This document shows, piece after piece, positions 1-7,872 of a DNA stretch of 64,000 bases (position 1 is the first letter of the stretch; each line of letters starts with the position of its first letter). The stretch spans positions 1-64,000 of the forward strand of contig JBFMHF010000013.1 in assembly GCA_040752975.1 (NCBI GenBank), in the 5' to 3' direction. The DNA is from JADLDB01 sp040752975 (GTDB lineage: Bacteria; Myxococcota; Myxococcia; Myxococcales; Myxococcaceae). The notes below the pieces were generated by a model. The model was given only the letters and a program-made list of their open reading frames with translations. It did not search any database and was not told where the DNA came from. Made by a program: the position numbers and the translations under genes.

Positions 1-946
1 CGGCGGTGGCGTGGACGACGCGGTAGGCGAGCTCGAGGTGCGTCTTGCACTCGTCGACGGTGGGCTGGGCCTTCGCGTAGCGGACGAAGTCGGACTGGTG
101 CGCGAAGGACGCCACGTCCTCCATCGGGAGGCCGGGGGTGGGCCGGGTGCGCAGGGCGTCGAGCAGCTCGGGCGTGGTGGACTCGAGGGCCTCGAAGCCG
201 TAGCGCTCCCCCAGGTAGCCGCGGAGGATCTCCGAGAGGCGGAAGTAGAACTCCTTGAAGCGCCCCTGGCCGGGGAGGTTCTGCTGCGCGAGGTCATCGA
301 GGGCGCGGCAGGTGCGCACGTCCAGCGACTCCGCGGGAGGCGCCGGCGCGGCGACGACGGGCTTCGGGCGATTGAGCCACTTCACGGCGCCCCACACGGC
401 GAGCGCCAGCAGCGCGAGACCCAGGAGCGCCCAGAGGAGCCGCCAGGTGCGCACCGGCACCTCCTCGGGCGTGCGCACGTCGTACAGGTTGGCGCCTGTC
501 TGGCTCGCGTCGGGCGGCAGCGTGGAGACGATCTCCACCTCGACGCCCGGCACCGGCAGCGTCACCGTGCCTTGCGGCGACGACACCTCGAGCGTCAGGC
601 CGGGCGTCTTCAGCTTGCCCAACGCGAAGGCCGACAGCTTCGCGGTGATGGTGGTGGTGGACGAGCTCTTCCCGTCCTGCCGCTGCCGCTCCTGGCCCAG
701 GTATTCGAAGTCGCCGAGATCGCCGGGCGGGGAGAGCTCGTAGCGCTGATCAGCCAGGTGGGTGACGACGATCTCCACGCCGAACGGCTCGCCCAGCTTC
801 GCCGCCTTTGGCACCGCCCGTACGAGGAGCTGGAGCGGTGGAAGTACGCCTGCGTCCACACCTTCATCCACACCTCCGCCCGTCGGACCGCCCGCGACGC
901 CGCACAGCGGCGACAGTGCGAGGATGAAGGGGATCAGGCGACGCAC
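1..946 (-). CDS. BatD-like membrane protein (partial, C-terminus outside window)
   Basis: The gene has no stop inside the window and runs off its left edge; about 315 residues are visible. The protein starts with a signal peptide (RRLIPFILALSPLCG). A beta-rich extracytoplasmic part of about 130 residues follows, then one membrane span near residues 168-190 (WRLLWALLGLALLALAVW). The cytoplasmic helical part carries an F-x-E-F-Y-F-R-LSEILRGYLGERYGFEALE stretch, split here by reading, which is the usual tail of BatD/DUF4381 proteins. Bat proteins occur in MoxR-BatABCDE operons thought to act in envelope stress. The GTG at 946 is preferred because GAGG lies 6 nt upstream; GTGs at 958, 964 and 967 are in frame. 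The rest of the operon, if present, lies to the left. The family call is moderately sure, the exact role is not. Confidence 0.7.
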   Translation of the reverse strand, partial: MRRLIPFILALSPLCGVAGGPTGGGVDEGVDAGVLPPLQLLVRAVPKAAKLGEPFGVEIVVTHLADQRYELSPPGDLGDFEYLGQERQRQDGKSSSTTTITAKLSAFALGKLKTPGLTLEVSSPQGTVTLPVPGVEVEIVSTLPPDASQTGANLYDVRTPEEVPVRTWRLLWALLGLALLALAVWGAVKWLNRPKPVVAAPAPPAESLDVRTCRALDDLAQQNLPGQGRFKEFYFRLSEILRGYLGERYGFEALESTTPELLDALRTRPTPGLPMEDVASFAHQSDFVRYAKAQPTVDECKTHLELAYRVVHATA

Positions 947-1028
947 GGCGGGCCTCACATTCACCACAAAACGCGTGGAATCAAGGGAACTTCCCGCAGG
1001 CTGGCCCAGCCCGTCGCGCCGCGCTTGA

Positions 1029-1046
1029 CCGGTGTGGTGTCACCGG
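1029..1046. promoter_or_regulatory. Inverted repeat upstream of RHH gene
   Basis: Perfect 6-bp arms CCGGTG and CACCGG are separated by 6 nt. The repeat overlaps a TTGACC (1025-1030) that could serve as a -35 element, and lies 20 bp before the ATG of the ribbon-helix-helix gene. It could be an operator for that protein or for the divergent BatD-like gene. This is inferred from position and symmetry only. Confidence 0.35.
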
Positions 1047-1065
1047 CTCAGGCTCTCGCCCACCT

Positions 1066-1827
1066 ATGAGCGACCTGCCCATCGACGTGGACGCAGAGGC
1101 GATCTTCCTCGATGGGGGCTGGTACACCCGCGAGGACCTGTCGCGCCGCATCAAGGCCATGCTGGACTCCGGCGACTTCAACGTGGCCAAGCCCTCGGCC
1201 GCGCTGGAGCAGCTCACCCAGACGCTCAGCAGCGTGCGCACGCTCGTCTTCCGGTGCACGCCGGATCTCGCGGACGGGCTCAACCAGCTCGCGGCCCGCA
1301 CCGGCCACTCGGTGGGTGGGGTCATCCGTGACGCCGTGACGAAGTACCTGTCGCAGCAGGGCGTGGCGACCGGCGGACCGGCTGGCGGTGGCGCACCCGG
1401 AAAGGCCCCGATCGCGCCCGCGGCGCAGAGCGTGTCACCCGCGGGGGTCCACGCGGCCCCAGCGGCTCCCGCGGCTCCCACGCCCTCTGCGCCTGCGTAC
1501 CCGGTCGCATCGAAGGAGGCGGCTCCCGCGGCGCAGGCCGCGCCCAGCGCCTCCTTCAACTCGCTCCCCGTGGTGATCGACGTGGACGACGAGGAGCCGC
1601 AGCAGCAGGAGCCCACCGTGCGGCGCGCCATCCCCATGCCTCCCACGGGTACGACGCAGGACGATCTCCCCAAGGTAATCGTCGAGGAGCAGCCGATGGT
1701 GATCGCCGGCCCGGGGGCCCTGGCCAACGCGGGGGTCGCGCGGCCGGTGGAGCTGACCCAGAAGAAGCCCGGCGAGCACAAGCCCGACGAAGCCGTCTCG
1801 AGCGAGCACCGCTGGTTCAAGCAGTGA
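1066..1827 (+). CDS. Ribbon-helix-helix protein with long Ala/Pro-rich tail
   Basis: 253 residues. Residues 57-96 (from RTLVFRCTPDLADGLNQLA through the Ser-started second helix to VTKYL) match the CopG/MetJ ribbon-helix-helix pattern: a short beta strand, then two helices with a Gly-His-Ser turn. The first 50 residues contain a short acidic/aromatic segment (IFLDGGWYTREDL). From about residue 100 the protein is low-complexity Ala/Pro and probably disordered. It ends in a short acidic and basic tail. RHH proteins usually bind operator DNA as dimers, and an inverted repeat sits 20 bp upstream, so autoregulation is possible. No toxin gene is adjacent, so this does not look like an antitoxin. I do not know a named homologue. 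Confidence 0.6.
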   Translation: MSDLPIDVDAEAIFLDGGWYTREDLSRRIKAMLDSGDFNVAKPSAALEQLTQTLSSVRTLVFRCTPDLADGLNQLAARTGHSVGGVIRDAVTKYLSQQGVATGGPAGGGAPGKAPIAPAAQSVSPAGVHAAPAAPAAPTPSAPAYPVASKEAAPAAQAAPSASFNSLPVVIDVDDEEPQQQEPTVRRAIPMPPTGTTQDDLPKVIVEEQPMVIAGPGALANAGVARPVELTQKKPGEHKPDEAVSSEHRWFKQ

Positions 1828-1873
1828 CGAGCGGTGGGATGACTCCGCGCGCGGCATCGGTTACACGCGCGCC

Positions 1874-3160
1874 GTGCTGACCGCCCTCACCCTCGTCGCC
1901 GCGCTCACGACGGGACAGCTGCCTCCGTGGATGACGGGGCAGAGCCAGAGCGCGGACCTCGCCATCTCGTTGGTCACCTTCGGCCCCGGCGACACCTTGA
2001 CCGAGTGGTGGGGCCACACCGCGCTGGTGGTGGAGGACAAGCGGCTCAACCACGCGCGGCTCTACAACTTCGGCATGTTCAGCTTCTCCGAGGGCTTCGT
2101 GCACCGCTTCGTACAGGGGCGCCTCGAGTTCTGGGTGGCGGACGATCCGGTGCCGGGCACGTTCAACCTGTACCGCTCCTTGAACCGCGACGTGCGGATC
2201 CAGGAGCTCGACCTCACGCCCGAGCAGGCGATGGCGGTGGCGAAGGCGCTGGGCACGCACGTGCTGCCGGAGAACCGCACGTACCTGTACCACCACTACG
2301 ACGACAACTGCTCGACGCGGCCGCGCGACATCCTCGACGCGGCGATCGGCGGACAGCTCAAGGCCGCCACCAACGTCCCGGCGCGCATGTCGCTGCGGGC
2401 GCACACCATGCGGTACTCGATGGTGAACCCGCCGATGAGCCTGGTGTTGGACTACCTGCAGAACGACGAGCTCGACGGGCCCATCACCCAGCAGAAGGAG
2501 GCCTACCTCCCTGACGAGCTCGAGCGGCAGGTGCAGGCGCTGCAGGTGACGGGACCCGACGGGGTCAAGCACCCGTTGGTGAAGCGGCAGTGGACCTGGT
2601 TCACGGCGAAGCGTGCGCCGGTGCCGGAGACTCCACCCAACTGGATCCCCTGGCTGTTTCTCCTCGGCCTGGGCGTGGCGGGCGTGGGGCATGCGCTCGG
2701 CTGGGCGGCGCGCAACGGCAGGAAGCTGCCGCGGGTGGCGCTGGGCCTGCTGCACGTGCTGTTGGGGCTGGGGCTGGGCGCGTTCGGCGTCTTCCTCTTC
2801 ATCGTGGGGATCTTCACCAACCACACGGTCGCGCACCGCAACGAGAACCTTTTCCTGGTGAACCCGATCACCTTCGCGCTCCTGCCGCTGGGCGTGATGC
2901 TGATGTGGGGCGCGAAGCGGGCGAGGCCGGGCCTCTTCTGGACGTGGGCGGCGCTCGGGGCGCTGTCGCTGCTGGGCGTGGCGCTGAAGGTGCTGCCGAT
3001 GTTCGATCAGCAGAACTGGAACCTGATCGCCCTCTTCGTGCCGGTGAACGTGGGCTTCGCGGCCCTCTTCTGGCTCGACTGGCGGCTACGCGAGGACGCG
3101 CCGGCGTCCGGGGGGCAGGCCTCCAAGGACGACGGCAAAGCAAACGCCCCGGCGACCTGA
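1874..3160 (+). CDS. DUF4105 (Lnb N-terminal-like) multi-pass membrane protein
   Basis: 428 residues from a GTG start. A signal or anchor segment (LTALTLVAALTTG) is followed by a periplasmic DUF4105 domain at about residues 25-200, recognisable by WGHTALVVED, LYNFGMFSF, RLEFWVAD and YLYHHYDDNCSTRPRDILD. The conserved His, Asp and Cys residues of that last motif suggest a papain-like or NlpC-like catalytic fold. The C-terminal half has five predicted membrane spans (for example WLFLLGLGVAGVGHALGW and LLHVLLGLGLGAFGVFLFIV). DUF4105 proteins are common in Gram-negative bacteria and in some cases are linked to lipoprotein N-acylation, but the function here is not established. It converges with sodB across a hairpin that overlaps its stop codon. 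Confidence 0.7.
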   Translation: MLTALTLVAALTTGQLPPWMTGQSQSADLAISLVTFGPGDTLTEWWGHTALVVEDKRLNHARLYNFGMFSFSEGFVHRFVQGRLEFWVADDPVPGTFNLYRSLNRDVRIQELDLTPEQAMAVAKALGTHVLPENRTYLYHHYDDNCSTRPRDILDAAIGGQLKAATNVPARMSLRAHTMRYSMVNPPMSLVLDYLQNDELDGPITQQKEAYLPDELERQVQALQVTGPDGVKHPLVKRQWTWFTAKRAPVPETPPNWIPWLFLLGLGVAGVGHALGWAARNGRKLPRVALGLLHVLLGLGLGAFGVFLFIVGIFTNHTVAHRNENLFLVNPITFALLPLGVMLMWGAKRARPGLFWTWAALGALSLLGVALKVLPMFDQQNWNLIALFVPVNVGFAALFWLDWRLREDAPASGGQASKDDGKANAPAT

Positions 3161-3176
3161 AGGCCACCGAGGCGTT
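3143..3176. terminator. Possible bidirectional hairpin between DUF4105 gene and sodB
   Basis: Arms AACGCCCCGG (3143-3152) and CCGAGGCGTT (3167-3176) pair over 9 of 10 positions, with one C/A mismatch and a 14-nt loop. The hairpin spans the stop codon of the upstream gene and lies between two converging genes. There is no clear T tract. Confidence 0.35.
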
Positions 3177-3199
3177 GGACTGCGTGCTGCGACAGGCGG

Positions 3200-3778
3200 T
3201 TACTTGAAGTTCGCCGCGGCGAAGTCCCAGTTGACGAGCTTGTCGAGGAAGGTGTCGAGGTACTTCGCGCGGAGGTTGCGGTAGTCGATGTAGTACGCGT
3301 GCTCCCACACGTCGGCGGTCAGCAGGCACTTGAGGCCCTTCGCCATCGGCGTGTCAGCGTTGCCGGTGGTGACGATCTTCAGCTTGCCCGAGTCGACGAC
3401 CAGCCACGCCCAGCCCGAGCCGAACTGGCCCAGCGCCGCGGTGTGGAACTGCGCGCGGAACTCGGCGTAGCTGCCGAAGTCGCGCTTGATGGCCTCGGCC
3501 AGGGCGCCGGTGGGCTCGCCGCCGCCGTTGGGCTTCATCGAGTTCCAGTAGAAGGTGTGGTTCCACACCTGGGCCGCGTTGTTGAAGATGCCGCCCGACG
3601 ACGTCTTGACGATCTCCTCGAGGCTCTTGTCGGCCTCGGGCTTGCCTTCGAGCAGCTTCTTCAGGTTGTTCATGTAGGCCGCGTGGTGCTTGTCGTAGTG
3701 GAACGACAGCGTCTCTTCGGTGAGGTGCGGCGCCAGGGCGTTCTTCGCGTACGGCAGCGGATCGAGCTCGAACTTCAT
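3200..3778 (-). CDS. sodB: Superoxide dismutase, Fe type
   Basis: 192 residues, the usual length. The enzyme converts superoxide to oxygen and hydrogen peroxide in the cytoplasm; no signal peptide is present. The metal ligands are visible as His27 (SFHYDKHH), His74 (VWNHTFYW), Asp156 and His160 (DVWEHAYY). Gln70 in NNAAQVWNH and the AALGQFGSGWAWLV stretch favour iron over manganese. The start at 3778 (MKFELDP) is chosen because AAGGAGAT lies just before it; a longer in-frame reading to 3805 would put that Shine-Dalgarno inside the gene. Monocistronic, divergent from prfB. Confidence 0.95.
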   Translation of the reverse strand: MKFELDPLPYAKNALAPHLTEETLSFHYDKHHAAYMNNLKKLLEGKPEADKSLEEIVKTSSGGIFNNAAQVWNHTFYWNSMKPNGGGEPTGALAEAIKRDFGSYAEFRAQFHTAALGQFGSGWAWLVVDSGKLKIVTTGNADTPMAKGLKCLLTADVWEHAYYIDYRNLRAKYLDTFLDKLVNWDFAAANFK

Positions 3779-3812
3779 GCGGGGATCTCCTTGCAGGGGG
3801 AGCAACGGCGCT

Positions 3813-3841
3813 GACCTAACGAGGGCCCGGGCGTTTGTCAG
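3813..3841 (-). promoter_or_regulatory. Possible sodB promoter
   Basis: On the minus strand CTGACA (5 of 6 to TTGACA) is followed after 17 nt by TAGGTC, a weak -10. It lies about 35 bp upstream of the sodB start. The -10 match is poor, so this is tentative. Confidence 0.25.
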
Positions 3842-3891
3842 CAGCGGAATGCTTGTCAGGACGACCCGCGACGTCGTATCGGTGCCTCGCC

Positions 3892-5014
3892 ATGGCCAAC
3901 GATCTCATCACCGAGCAGCTCGACAACCTCCAGGCGAGGCTCGCCAGCCTCCGGGGGTCGCTTTGACGTCGATCGCAAGAAGAGCCGCATCGCGCTGATC
4001 GAGCGTGACAGCACCCTGCCTGACTTCTGGAACGACAACGTCAAGGCGCAGGGGATGCTGAAGGAGAAGACGGCGCTGGAGAAGCAGGTGGCGCACTTCG
4101 AGAAGGCGCAGCGGGGCGTGGACGACGCGAAGACGCTCCTGGAGCTGGCGGCGGAGATGAACGACGAGGCGGCGCGCGCCGAGGCGCTGGCGGCGCTCCC
4201 CGTGGTCGAGGAGCAGGTGAAGCAGCTCGAGCTCGAGAAGATGTTGTCGGGCCCGAACGATCGCCTGAATTGCTTCCTGGACATCAACGCGGGGGCGGGC
4301 GGCACGGAGTCGATGGACTGGGCGTCGATGCTCCTGCGCATGTACACGCGCTACTGCGAGCGCCGCGGCTGGAAGGTCGAGATCAACGACTACAACGCAG
4401 GCGAAGAGGCGGGCATCAAGAACGCGTCGCTGCGCATCGAAGGCGAGTACGCGTACGGCTACCTGAAGGCGGAGATCGGCGTGCACCGGCTGGTGCGGAT
4501 CAGCCCCTACGACTCCAACGCGCGGCGCCACACGTCCTTCGCGTCGGTGGACGTCTTCCCGGAGATCGACGACGACATCAAGATCGACATCCCGGAGAAG
4601 GACATCGAGCTCAAGTTCATCCGCGGGGGTGGGGCCGGCGGCCAGAAGGTGAACAAGACGTCATCGACGGCGCAGCTGCGGCACCTGCCGACGGGCATCA
4701 TCATCACCTGCCAGACGGAGCGCAGCCAGAGCGCCAACAAGGACATGGCCTTCAAGATCTTGCGGGCGCGGCTGTTCGACATCGAGCAGAAGAAGCGGGA
4801 GGCGGAGACGGCGGCGCGGGAGTCCCAGAAGATGGACATCAGCTTTGGCTCACAGATCCGCAGCTACGTGTTGGCGCCGTACCGGCTGGTGAAGGACCTG
4901 CGGACGGGGGTGGAGTCGGGGCAGCCGGACAAGGTGCTGGACGGCGATCTCGACGAGTTCATCACCGCGCAGTTGATGGGCGTGAAGAACCCGGCGAAGG
5001 CGTTGCCCGACTGA
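3892..5014 (+). CDS. prfB: Peptide chain release factor 2 (programmed +1 frameshift)
   Basis: RF2 reads UGA and UAA stop codons and triggers peptide release on the ribosome. Translation starts at ATG 3892, reads 24 codons to CTT at 3961-3963, then meets an in-frame TGA (3964-3966). The rest of the protein is in the +1 frame from GAC at 3965, so the product is the join of 3892-3963 and 3965-5014, about 373 residues (E. coli RF2 is 365). The GGQ catalytic motif is present (GGGAGGQKVNKTSS). The stop-recognition tripeptide reads Ser-Pro-Tyr (RISPYDSNARRHTSFASV) where Ser-Pro-Phe is the textbook RF2 form. The C-terminal GSQIRSYVL and VLDGDLDEFI stretches are typical. The stop overlaps an ATG for the following porin gene (TGATG), so coupling is likely. 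Confidence 0.95.
3953..3967 (+). promoter_or_regulatory. RF2 autoregulatory +1 frameshift site
   Basis: GGGGG (3953-3957, Shine-Dalgarno-like), 3 nt, then CTT TGA C. This is the same layout as the E. coli prfB site: internal SD, 3-nt spacer, slippery CUU, UGA, C. Low RF2 lets the ribosome slip +1 at CUU and make full-length protein, so RF2 controls its own level. Confidence 0.93.
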
Positions 5015-6284
5015 TGCGCGTCGGCCTGGTGATCGCGTTCCTCCTGGCGGGTGATCGCGGTCCTGCTGGCGGGCACCGCGGCCGCGGGAGACGAGGTCCT
5101 CCGCGAGGCAGACGCTGGCAGTCCTCCTCTCACGCTCCAGTTTGGCGCGGCCGACGGCGGGGTTTCTCTCGCGGTAGACGCGGGGGCGGCAGATCCGGCG
5201 GGAACGCGCGATGGGCTCGTCTTCGACACCGCGGCCGGCGTCTTCTCGCTGTGGGGCAGCGTGGAGGTCTTCTACCAGTGGAACTTCAACCGGCCGTCGA
5301 ATGGCCTCACGAACTACGTCGCCTTCGACACGCGGCACAACGCCATCACGTTGCAGAACGTGGTGTTGGGCGCGACGTGGGAGGGGAAGCACGCTTCCGC
5401 GCGGCTGACCCTTCAGGCGGGGCACACCCCCTTCACGTACTACCTCGGTGAGCCGGCGCTTGCGGGGAGCACCGGGGCGAGCCCGACGGGGCCGCAATTC
5501 TGGCAGTTCCTCCAGGAGGCGGTGGTGGGCTACGCCTTCGACGACGCGAAGCGCTTCCGGGTGGACGCGGGCCTCTTTCTCTCGCCCATTGGGCCGGAGT
5601 CGATGAACCTGAAGGACGAATGGTATTGGAGCCGCAGCAACCTGTTCTTCGCGTTCCCCTTCTACCACCTCGGTGCGGTGGCCCGGCTGGGCCTCGGTGA
5701 GGCGTGGAGCGTGTCCCTGGGGGTGGTGAACGGCTACCTGAACATCGTCGACAACAACCCGGAGAAGTCGGTCTTCGTGAAGGCGGCGTGGGCGCGCGAC
5801 GACGTCGCGTTTCATGCGCTGTACTTTGGAGGTGTGGAGCGGCCGGCGGGGGCGCCCGAAGGGGCGAGGCTGGCGGCACATGCTGGACGTGGTGGCGACG
5901 TGGCAGGCGTCGGCGCGAGTCGCGGTGCGCACGGAGCTCAACGGCGGGCTCGAGCCCACCGCGTTCGGGTTGGCCGGCTGCGTGGCAGCGCAGGTGGGCG
6001 TGCGGGTGAGGCTGTTCCCGTGGCTCTTCGCAGCGGCGCGAGGAGACGTCTTCTACGAGGTGACTCCGACGGGTGCGTCGCCCATCTACTTCCCTTCGCC
6101 GTGGGTGACGTCAGGCACGTTGACGCTCGAGGTACGCCCGCTGGAGACGATCGCAGCGCGACTCGAGTACCGGCACGACCAAGCGGGCGCGCCGATGTAC
6201 TTCGGGGGCACGGTGCCCACAGACGGGCGCCCCAACTTCGCGCTGCAGGACACCGTGACGTTGGGGGTGGTGGCCTGGTTCTAA
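5014..6284 (+). pseudogene. Beta-barrel porin (OmpL/BBP2-like), reading frame broken twice
   Basis: The product resembles outer-membrane porins of the BBP2 family (VEVFYQWNFNRPSNGLTNY, AFDTRHNAITLQNVVLGA, LFLSPIGPESMNLKDEWYW). The barrel ends in a C-terminal aromatic (VVAWF). An ATG at 5014 overlapping the prfB stop would give an ideal signal peptide (MRVGLVIA...LLAGTAAAG), but a 22-bp near-perfect tandem duplication at 5029-5072 throws it out of frame. Only a GTG at 5051 inside the second copy opens the main frame. The frame then breaks again at about 5847-5863, in a G-rich stretch. Upstream protein to about ERPAGAPEG is in one frame; the rest from about WRHMLDVVATWQAS to the end is in another. 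Both halves are well conserved in style, so the gene is either recently broken, phase-variable or affected by sequence errors. Confidence 0.7.
5029..5072 (+). repeat. 22-bp tandem near-duplication in signal-peptide region
   Basis: Copies at 5029-5050 and 5051-5072 both begin GTGATCGCG and end CTGGCGG, differing at 2 of 22 positions. Since 22 is not a multiple of 3, the duplication uncouples the ATG at 5014 from the porin frame. Removing one copy restores a continuous frame from that ATG. Confidence 0.85.
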
Positions 6285-6320
6285 CCGGTCGGGGCAACCG
6301 TCCCTGCACGCCGCCCGCCC

Positions 6321-6335
6321 GAGGGCCCAGCCCTC
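6321..6335. terminator. Hairpin between porin gene and converging lipoprotein gene
   Basis: GAGGGC and GCCCTC pair around a 3-nt loop. It lies between two converging genes, partly overlapping the last codon region of the minus-strand gene. No T tract. Confidence 0.35.
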
Positions 6336-7872
6336 AAGGCTGACTGACCGACACCTCGTGCAACACCAGGTCATTCACCAGCCCATCGCACCAGGTGAAC
6401 GAGCCGAGGTGGGGCGTGTCGTCCGCGAGGGGAAAGGTGGAATCCGCCAGCGTCACCGCCTGCCCGTCGAGGCGAATGCCCCAGCGGCCCGCGTCCGCGT
6501 CGAACTGCCACTCCGCGGTGTGCCAGGTGTCGGGCGCGAGGACGGTGCCGTAGCTCTGCCCAAGTCCTCCCACCGGCAGGGTCCAGTTGTTCGCGGCCAG
6601 GAGCCCGTTGCGGGGCGTGGCAAGAACCACGGGCACCGAGGACGCGCCGGCGTCGGCGGGGATCGCGAAGCGCGTCGTCATGTGCCACGGCAGTCGGGGA
6701 TCGATACCCGTCGGCAGGTCGAACGCCACGGTGGGGAACTTGAACCCCGGCCCGCGCACGCAGCGCCCGCAGAAGGCGCCGGGCGGCGGCGCACAGCTCG
6801 CGCAGCCACTCGCGTAGGTCGGGCACGGCCCCACGGTGAGCGCCTCGGGAAAGGGCACCAGCGTCCGCGCTGGAAGGCCCCCGTCGGAGAAGTCCACCTG
6901 GCTGGCCACTGGACCGCCCCTGGGCAGCTCTGCAGCGGTCGTCACGCGCAGGTGGCTCACCTCGAAGCGGCCCTGACCACCTCCCGCGATGCCGATGCGG
7001 CCCGTGCGTGCGCCTTCGAAGACGCGCATCACCTCCCGCGCCGCCTCGCGGCTGGGCCCCAGCTGGAAGCTCAGCCAGCCGCCCTTCGAGACGAGCCGGA
7101 GGAAGGTGACACCGGTGCCGCTCGCCCCGACGATGGACGTGGCGACCACGGTGTCTCGGCCGTCCTTCCGTCGGTAGAAGTTGGAGCGCCGTGTTCCGCC
7201 CGCCTCGTCGGCCGCCGCCGCCGCCGCCAGCCGATAGCCTGTCGAGTTGACGTGCAACGCGAAGCCGCCGCCGATGGTGGTGTTGGCCAACGCGGAGAAG
7301 CGCAGCTCTCCCTCGAGGGTGAAGTCGCCCCAGAGCTCGTCGCCCGTCACCAGCGTCGCCAGGCAGGTCTGCAGGCCCAGGTTGGTCAGCTCCAACGCCA
7401 CCGTGTCGCCCAGCACCGAGGGCGTGGCGGTGGCGCAGCCGGCGCCGCGTTCCAGCGTCCAGCCCGAGGCGTTGGACGTGTCGATGGGCGTCGCGCTCGC
7501 CGTCGCGGCGCTGCTGGTGCTCGCCTGATCGCAGTCGTCCAGTGAATTCACCACGCCCGTCACCCGGACACCGTCGGTGAGCCCGTCGTCGACGGTCCCG
7601 CACGCGCCTCCCACGCAGGACAGGACCGCGTCGACGTCACGACATCGCTCCGTGCCGCCCGGCACCGAGGTGCACAGGCGGTAGGCCGTCGCGCCCTCGA
7701 CCCCGGGCCAGGCCCAGGCGATGCGGCCGCTCTTTTCTCCAACGGTGGCGACGAGGCTCGCCGGCCCGGGCGGTGGTGTCGGCGGACAGGCGGGGGCGAC
7801 CTTCGACGGATCGAAGAGCAGGGAACAGCCGCTCGCGACCAGGCCGCTCACCAGCAGCGCGACGGGCCTCAC
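6334..7872 (-). CDS. Large predicted lipoprotein with jelly-roll-like domains
   Basis: 512 residues. The N-terminus is a lipoprotein signal (LLVSGLVASGC, acylated Cys at 16), so the protein is anchored in the envelope. After a Pro-rich linker there is a short fibronectin-III-like segment (PASLVATVGEKSGRIAWAWPGV, split by reading). Two regions follow with the look of concanavalin/LamG-type beta sandwiches (about residues 135-310 and 320-510, e.g. LHVNSTGYRL and WHTAEWQFDADAGRWGIRLDG). A small Cys cluster (CPTYASGCASCAPPPGAFC) sits between them. I do not recognise a named family. Its start overlaps the stop of the upstream gene at 7869 by 4 bp (ATGA), so the two are co-translated. Confidence 0.6.
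   Translation of the reverse strand: MRPVALLVSGLVASGCSLLFDPSKVAPACPPTPPPGPASLVATVGEKSGRIAWAWPGVEGATAYRLCTSVPGGTERCRDVDAVLSCVGGACGTVDDGLTDGVRVTGVVNSLDDCDQASTSSAATASATPIDTSNASGWTLERGAGCATATPSVLGDTVALELTNLGLQTCLATLVTGDELWGDFTLEGELRFSALANTTIGGGFALHVNSTGYRLAAAAAADEAGGTRRSNFYRRKDGRDTVVATSIVGASGTGVTFLRLVSKGGWLSFQLGPSREAAREVMRVFEGARTGRIGIAGGGQGRFEVSHLRVTTAAELPRGGPVASQVDFSDGGLPARTLVPFPEALTVGPCPTYASGCASCAPPPGAFCGRCVRGPGFKFPTVAFDLPTGIDPRLPWHMTTRFAIPADAGASSVPVVLATPRNGLLAANNWTLPVGGLGQSYGTVLAPDTWHTAEWQFDADAGRWGIRLDGQAVTLADSTFPLADDTPHLGSFTWCDGLVNDLVLHEVSVSQP

Noticed and set aside
11..1069. Plus-strand open frame at the left edge
   Set aside because: The opposite strand reads as a BatD-like protein with signal peptide, membrane span and a proper start; the plus-strand product is Arg/Gly-rich without domains.
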